Assembly: GCF_001037495.1 (NCBI RefSeq)
Contig: NZ_KQ089822.1
Span: forward strand, 248,001-312,000
From: Citrobacter sp. MGH106
GTDB lineage: Bacteria; Pseudomonadota; Gammaproteobacteria; Enterobacterales; Enterobacteriaceae
Direction: 5' to 3'
Length of the DNA: 64,000 nt
A program made the position numbers and the translations under genes. The notes beneath the pieces were generated by a model. It worked only from the letters and a program-made list of their open reading frames with translations. It had not been told where the DNA came from and ran no database searches. Of the stretch, positions 60,204 to 64,000 are shown piece after piece. Within the stretch, counting starts at the first letter, position 1. Each line of letters starts with the position of its first letter.

Positions 60204-60908
60204 TTAATTTTTTGTGTAATCACGAGCACCAAAAATAGCAGTGCCAATGCGTACCATCGTGCTACCCGCCGCGATGGCAGCATCCATATCATCAGACATT
60301 CCCAGTGAGAGCGTGTCGATATTTGGGTAGCGCGTTTTCAGCCCGGCAAATGCTACAGCCATTTGCTGTGCAACTTCAAACTGCCTTACATAATCTGACT
60401 CTGGCGCCGGGATCGCCATCAGACCACGCAGGGTAATGCGTGGCAGTGCGGCGATCTCAGCGGCCAGGGTATCAAGTTCAGCAAGTTGAATGCCTGACTT
60501 ACTGTTCTCATCGCTGATATTAATCTGAATCAGAACATTCAGCGGTGGTAAGTCTGTCGGGCGCTGTTCACTTAGACGGGTAGCGATACGCAGACGATCT
60601 ATCGTATGGCACCAGTCAAAATGCTCAGCCACCAGACGACTTTTGTTGGACTGCAACGGGCCGATAAAGTGCCATTGCAGACCCTCTACGCCGCTTTCTT
60701 TGAAGTAGCGGATCTTGTCCACACCTTCCTGAACATAGTTTTCGCCAAAGGCACGCTGCCCTGCGGCAATGGCTTCTTCGATGGCGCTCGCAGGTTTGGT
60801 TTTACTTACTGCAAGCAACGTAACTTCTTCTGAAGACCGCCCGCAACGCGTCGCGGCGGCTAAGATTTTGTCCCGGACATGTGCCAGGTTATGCGCGATA
60901 TCGTTCAT
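60204..60908 (-). CDS. yggS: PLP homeostasis protein YggS
   Basis: A PLP-binding TIM-barrel protein without known enzymatic activity (234 residues, COG0325), which maintains B6 and amino-acid balance. The PLP lysine is in LLAVSKTKPASA (about residue 36). Divergent from yggR with almost no gap; first gene of the cluster that ends with hemW. Confidence 0.96.
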   Translation of the reverse strand: MNDIAHNLAHVRDKILAAATRCGRSSEEVTLLAVSKTKPASAIEEAIAAGQRAFGENYVQEGVDKIRYFKESGVEGLQWHFIGPLQSNKSRLVAEHFDWCHTIDRLRIATRLSEQRPTDLPPLNVLIQINISDENSKSGIQLAELDTLAAEIAALPRITLRGLMAIPAPESDYVRQFEVAQQMAVAFAGLKTRYPNIDTLSLGMSDDMDAAIAAGSTMVRIGTAIFGARDYTKN

Positions 60909-60925
60909 TTTCCGAGGATGTTCAT

Positions 60926-61906
60926 ATGAATATGGAAGAAATAGTGGCCCTTAGTGTAAAGCATAACGTGTCGGATCTACACCTGTGCAATGCATGGCCT
61001 GCGCGCTGGCGCATACGGGGGAGGATAGAAATTGCGCCGTTTACTGCGCCAGATGTGGAACAACTGCTGATGGGCTGGCTCAGCGATCAACAACAGGTAC
61101 AGTGGCGGGAAAGTGGACAGATTGATTTTGCCATTGTGCTGGCGGACTCTCGTCGTCTGCGCGCCAGTGCATTTGCCCACCAACAAGGGACTTCGCTGGC
61201 TCTGAGGTTGCTGCCGGTCGCCTGTCCGAACCTGGAGTCATTGCAGACACCTGACCTTATATCTGAACTGCTACATAGTGAAAATGGGCTGATTTTGGTG
61301 ACGGGAGCCACGGGGAGCGGGAAGTCTACAACACTGGCGGCGATGGTGGAGTACCTTAATCTGAACGTTGAAGGACATATTCTGACGCTGGAGGATCCTA
61401 TTGAATATCGCTATACCAGCAAGCGCTGTTTGATCCAACAGCGCGAGATGGGGGCGCATTGCAGCTCTTTTGCCGCAGGATTAAGAGCTGCGTTGCGTGA
61501 AGATCCCGACGTTATTTTATTGGGAGAACTACGCGACAGCGAAACCATCCGCCTGGCGTTAACCGCCGCAGAAACCGGGCATCTGGTGCTGGCAACGCTA
61601 CATACGCGTGGTGCGGCGCAGGCGGTGGAGCGGCTGGTGGATACTTTTCCCGCGCAGGAGAAAGATCCGGTTCGTAATCAACTGGCGGGTAGCTTACGGG
61701 CGGTGCTCTCGCAAAAGCTGGAAGAAGATAAGCAGGGAGGGCGAGTGGCGTTATTTGAGTTGCTGGTAAATACTCCGGCTGTCGGCAATCTGATCCGCGA
61801 GGGTAAAAACCACCAGCTCCCCGGTGTTATACAAACCGGGCAACTGGCAGGTATGCAGACTTTCGCTCAGAGCCTGCAGCAGCGTCAGGCGCAGGGCAGG
61901 CTGTAA
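60926..61906 (+). CDS. yggR: PilT-like type IV pilus/secretion ATPase YggR
   Basis: A GspE/PilT-family ATPase (326 residues). Walker A is TGATGSGKSTT (about residue 131), followed by the Asp box TLEDPIEY, Walker B VILLGELRDSETIRLALTAAE, and the His box GHLVLATLHT. No other pilus genes are adjacent, as in E. coli, so its partner system must be elsewhere. The ATG at 60926 has GAGG upstream; the open frame begins earlier over yggS. Confidence 0.94.
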   Translation: MNMEEIVALSVKHNVSDLHLCNAWPARWRIRGRIEIAPFTAPDVEQLLMGWLSDQQQVQWRESGQIDFAIVLADSRRLRASAFAHQQGTSLALRLLPVACPNLESLQTPDLISELLHSENGLILVTGATGSGKSTTLAAMVEYLNLNVEGHILTLEDPIEYRYTSKRCLIQQREMGAHCSSFAAGLRAALREDPDVILLGELRDSETIRLALTAAETGHLVLATLHTRGAAQAVERLVDTFPAQEKDPVRNQLAGSLRAVLSQKLEEDKQGGRVALFELLVNTPAVGNLIREGKNHQLPGVIQTGQLAGMQTFAQSLQQRQAQGRL

Positions 61907-61949
61907 TGGGCTGAGGGTTTATGCTGGAGCAAAATGAAACGATGACCTT

Positions 61950-62366
61950 TTAGTAACCCTGCTCGAAATAACTTTCGAGAATAACGACGGCAGAGGCGGA
62001 GTCCACTTTGCCTTTATTCAACGCACGGTATCCACCCTGCTCAAACAGACCGGAGCGCGCCTCCACTGTGCTGAGGCGTTCATCGTGAAGTGTCACAGTT
62101 ACGCCAAAACGACCGTGAATTCGGTTGGCGAACTTGCGTGCGCGTGCGGTAAGGGGTTGCTCAGTGCCATCCATATTCAGCGGCAGGCCGACAATGACCT
62201 CATCCGGCTGCCACTCTTTAAGCAGGCGCTCAATCAAACTCCAGTCCGGTGTGCCATCCTGCGCTTTGATGGCGGGCAGCGGTCTGGCTGTACCGGTAAT
62301 GCGCTGACCAATAGCCACGCCAATACTTTTGGTACCAAAATCAAAGGAGAGTAATGTTTCGCTCAT
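61950..62366 (-). CDS. ruvX: Holliday junction resolvase-like pre-16S rRNA nuclease YqgF
   Basis: An RNase H-fold nuclease (138 residues) that acts in maturation of the 16S rRNA 5' end. Acidic active-site residues are seen in [14 protein letters not shown] (Asp9) and [12 protein letters not shown]. Its ATG overlaps the yqgE stop by one base, so the two are coupled. Confidence 0.96.
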   Translation of the reverse strand: MSETLLSFDFGTKSIGVAIGQRITGTARPLPAIKAQDGTPDWSLIERLLKEWQPDEVIVGLPLNMDGTEQPLTARARKFANRIHGRFGVTVTLHDERLSTVEARSGLFEQGGYRALNKGKVDSASAVVILESYFEQGY

Positions 62367-62929
62367 TATGCATGCCCTGCCACGCCAGGCATGGTCAGAA
62401 TATCTATCCCGATAAGTTTCGCTGCATCGCGCCAGCGATCAGCAATCGGTGTTTTAAATAAAATGTTGAGATCGGCGGGGGCTGTGAGCCAGGCGTTATC
62501 CAGCAATTCTTGCTCCAGCTGACCTTTTTCCCAGGACGAATAACCTAGCGCGACCAGTACTTCGGAGGGTTGTTCCTGTGTACCTAAGGTTTCTAACACA
62601 TCGCGGGAAGTCGTGATGATGGTGTTATCTGAAATAAGAATACTGGATGCGAAGCGCGAAGGCGGGGTATGCAGAATAAACCCACGATCTTCTGCCAGTG
62701 GGCCGCCAAGCATCACGGCTTTATCCAGACGAATAGCCGGGTCACGCGCCTCTGGTGTAATCTTCAGTTTTTCCAGTATCCCTTCAATCTGTAAATTTTC
62801 CAGGGGTTTATTGATAATAATCCCCATCGCGCCGTTTTCATTATGCTCACAAATGTACACCACGGAACGGCGGAAAATCGGATCCTGGAGAGCAGGCATG
62901 GCAATAAGAAAGTGATGCTGTAAATTCAT
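62366..62929 (-). CDS. yqgE: DUF179 family protein YqgE
   Basis: A 187-residue cytoplasmic protein of unknown function (AlgH/UPF0301), with the family motifs [19 protein letters not shown] and [14 protein letters not shown]. The start at 62929 is chosen by the family N-terminus [12 protein letters not shown]; the frame opens 24 codons earlier. Coupled to ruvX and downstream of gshB. Confidence 0.95.
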   Translation of the reverse strand: MNLQHHFLIAMPALQDPIFRRSVVYICEHNENGAMGIIINKPLENLQIEGILEKLKITPEARDPAIRLDKAVMLGGPLAEDRGFILHTPPSRFASSILISDNTIITTSRDVLETLGTQEQPSEVLVALGYSSWEKGQLEQELLDNAWLTAPADLNILFKTPIADRWRDAAKLIGIDILTMPGVAGHA

Positions 62930-63061
62930 TGTCAGAGGTTCTGTTTCCTGGTTCAAAAAAGCAACAGTGTGCAGTATGTGGGGAAAGCCCTTAATTGTCA
63001 CTCATGTAAGGCGTCTTTTGCCGGAAAGTAGCGCTTTTCCGGTTTGTAGGAGGCAAAAAAC

Positions 63062-63098
63062 GTAGGCCGGATAAGACGCTTTAGCGTCGTCATCCGGC
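63062..63098. repeat. REP element
   Basis: GTAGGCCGGATAAG...CATCCGGC with a central ACGCTTTAGCGT palindrome, a textbook REP in the gshB-yqgE gap. Confidence 0.8.
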
Positions 63099-63108
63099 AT
63101 TAAACGCT

Positions 63109-64000
63109 TTATTTCTGCAGACGTGCCTCGATAGCATCCATCAACATACCGGTAATGGATACCGGGAATTCTGCTTCAATCTCACGAATACAGGTCGGGC
63201 TGGTGACGTTAATTTCCGTCAGGCGATCGCCAATGATATCCAGACCCACAAAAATCAAGCCTTTGGCTTTCAGGGTGGGACCAATGCGACGCGCAATTTC
63301 CCAGTCGCTGTCGGTTAACGGACGAGGTTCGCCACGACCACCGGCGGCCAGATTGCCTCGGGTTTCTCCACCTTGTGGAATACGTGCGAGGCAATACGGA
63401 ACGGGTTCGCCATCAACCACCAGCACGCGTTTGTCACCGTCTTTAATCGCCGGCAGGTAGTTCTGTGCCATACAGTAGCGGGTGCCGTGCTCGGTCAGCG
63501 TTTCAGCAATTACGCCCAGGTTCGGATCGCCTTCCTTCACGCGGAAGATAGACGCGCCGCCCATGCCGTCCAGCGGTTTAAGAATGATATCGCTGTGTTT
63601 CTGCCAGAAGGCTTTCAGTTGTGCTTTGTTGCGTGTGACCAACGTTTCCGGCGTCAGGTCGGCAAACCAGGCGGTGAACAGCTTTTCATTACAATCGCGC
63701 AGACTCTGCGGTTTGTTAACGATCAGTGTCCCTTTCTCTTCAGCGCGTTCCAGAATATAGGTCGCGTAGATAAACTCGGTATCAAACGGCGGATCCTTGC
63801 GCATCAGAATGACGTCCAGGTCTGCCAGCGGCAGATCCTGCTCGCTGTTGAACTCATACCATTTGTCGTAGTTCTGCTCTACGCTCAGGGTACGCGTACG
63901 GGCGCGGGCTTCACCGTTAATCAGATAAAGATCGGCCATCTCCATATAGTGAAGTTCGTAACCACGGCGTTGTGCTTCCAGCAGCATAGCGAAGCTGGAA
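63109..64000 (-). CDS. gshB: Glutathione synthetase, 5'-truncated by window edge
   Basis: An ATP-grasp enzyme that adds glycine to gamma-glutamylcysteine, the last step of glutathione synthesis. Residues 20-315 are in the window (it begins SSFAMLLEAQ). Visible motifs are KPLDGMGGASIFRV (ATP-binding lid) and the glycine-rich loop RGNLAAGGRGEPRPL. The downstream REP separates it from yqgE. Confidence 0.97.
   Translation of the reverse strand, partial: SSFAMLLEAQRRGYELHYMEMADLYLINGEARARTRTLSVEQNYDKWYEFNSEQDLPLADLDVILMRKDPPFDTEFIYATYILERAEEKGTLIVNKPQSLRDCNEKLFTAWFADLTPETLVTRNKAQLKAFWQKHSDIILKPLDGMGGASIFRVKEGDPNLGVIAETLTEHGTRYCMAQNYLPAIKDGDKRVLVVDGEPVPYCLARIPQGGETRGNLAAGGRGEPRPLTDSDWEIARRIGPTLKAKGLIFVGLDIIGDRLTEINVTSPTCIREIEAEFPVSITGMLMDAIEARLQK

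Overview
The window is 64 kb of backbone chromosome from a member of the Enterobacteriaceae, most like the Citrobacter/Salmonella branch. Nearly every gene has a close E. coli counterpart of the same length in largely the same order. The differences are the chromosomal trkG, the extra chemoreceptor beside hyb and the marT/fidL/autotransporter locus. The genus is inferred, because I could not run a search. Both edges cut genes: parC lacks its first 82 codons at the left, and gshB lacks its first 19 codons at the right.

Layout. 0-8.3 kb: parC, plsC, ftsP, a trkG potassium transporter, ygiQ. 8.3-15.3 kb: a DASS anion transporter, the dkgA-yqhD aldehyde reductases with their regulator yqhC, yghB, metC. 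15.6-18.3 kb: exbBD followed by three small unrecognised genes in lower-GC DNA. 18.4-22.7 kb: gpr, an intact yghX, a methyl-accepting chemotaxis protein with a flagellar-type promoter, and yghW behind an excellent ModE-type palindrome. 22.9-29.5 kb: the complete hydrogenase-2 operon hybOABCDEFG. 29.5-34.9 kb: yghU, a YdeP-type molybdo-oxidoreductase and gss. 35.0-46.8 kb: an accessory region ending at the 3' end of tRNA-Phe. It holds a redoxin, a MarT/FidL-type regulator and membrane-protein pair, a 2305-residue autotransporter and an unknown membrane protein. 46.9-64 kb: conserved backbone, namely yqgA, speC, nupG, mltC-yggX-mutY, trmB-yggL, yggN, ansB, the hemW-rdgB-yggU-yggT-yggS cluster, yggR, ruvX, yqgE and gshB.

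Functional themes. Several loci concern anaerobic or metal-dependent metabolism: hydrogenase-2, the molybdo-oxidoreductase, asparaginase II and the ModE box. Thiol and aldehyde protection is another theme, with gss, gshB, yghU, yqhD, dkgA, gpr and the redoxin. The region most likely to hold something new is 35.0-46.8 kb. There a membrane-bound ToxR-like regulator lies divergent to a giant adhesin across 1.3 kb of AT-rich non-coding DNA, the same gene set as marT-fidL-misL of Salmonella pathogenicity island 3 but at tRNA-Phe. Repeats derived from the tRNA-Phe 3' end and its terminator mark a nested 1.2 kb unit and probably the far edge of the island. Other points worth following are a possible 31-codon leader peptide plus hairpin ahead of speC, and trkG in backbone DNA (in E. 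coli K-12 it is a Rac prophage gene).
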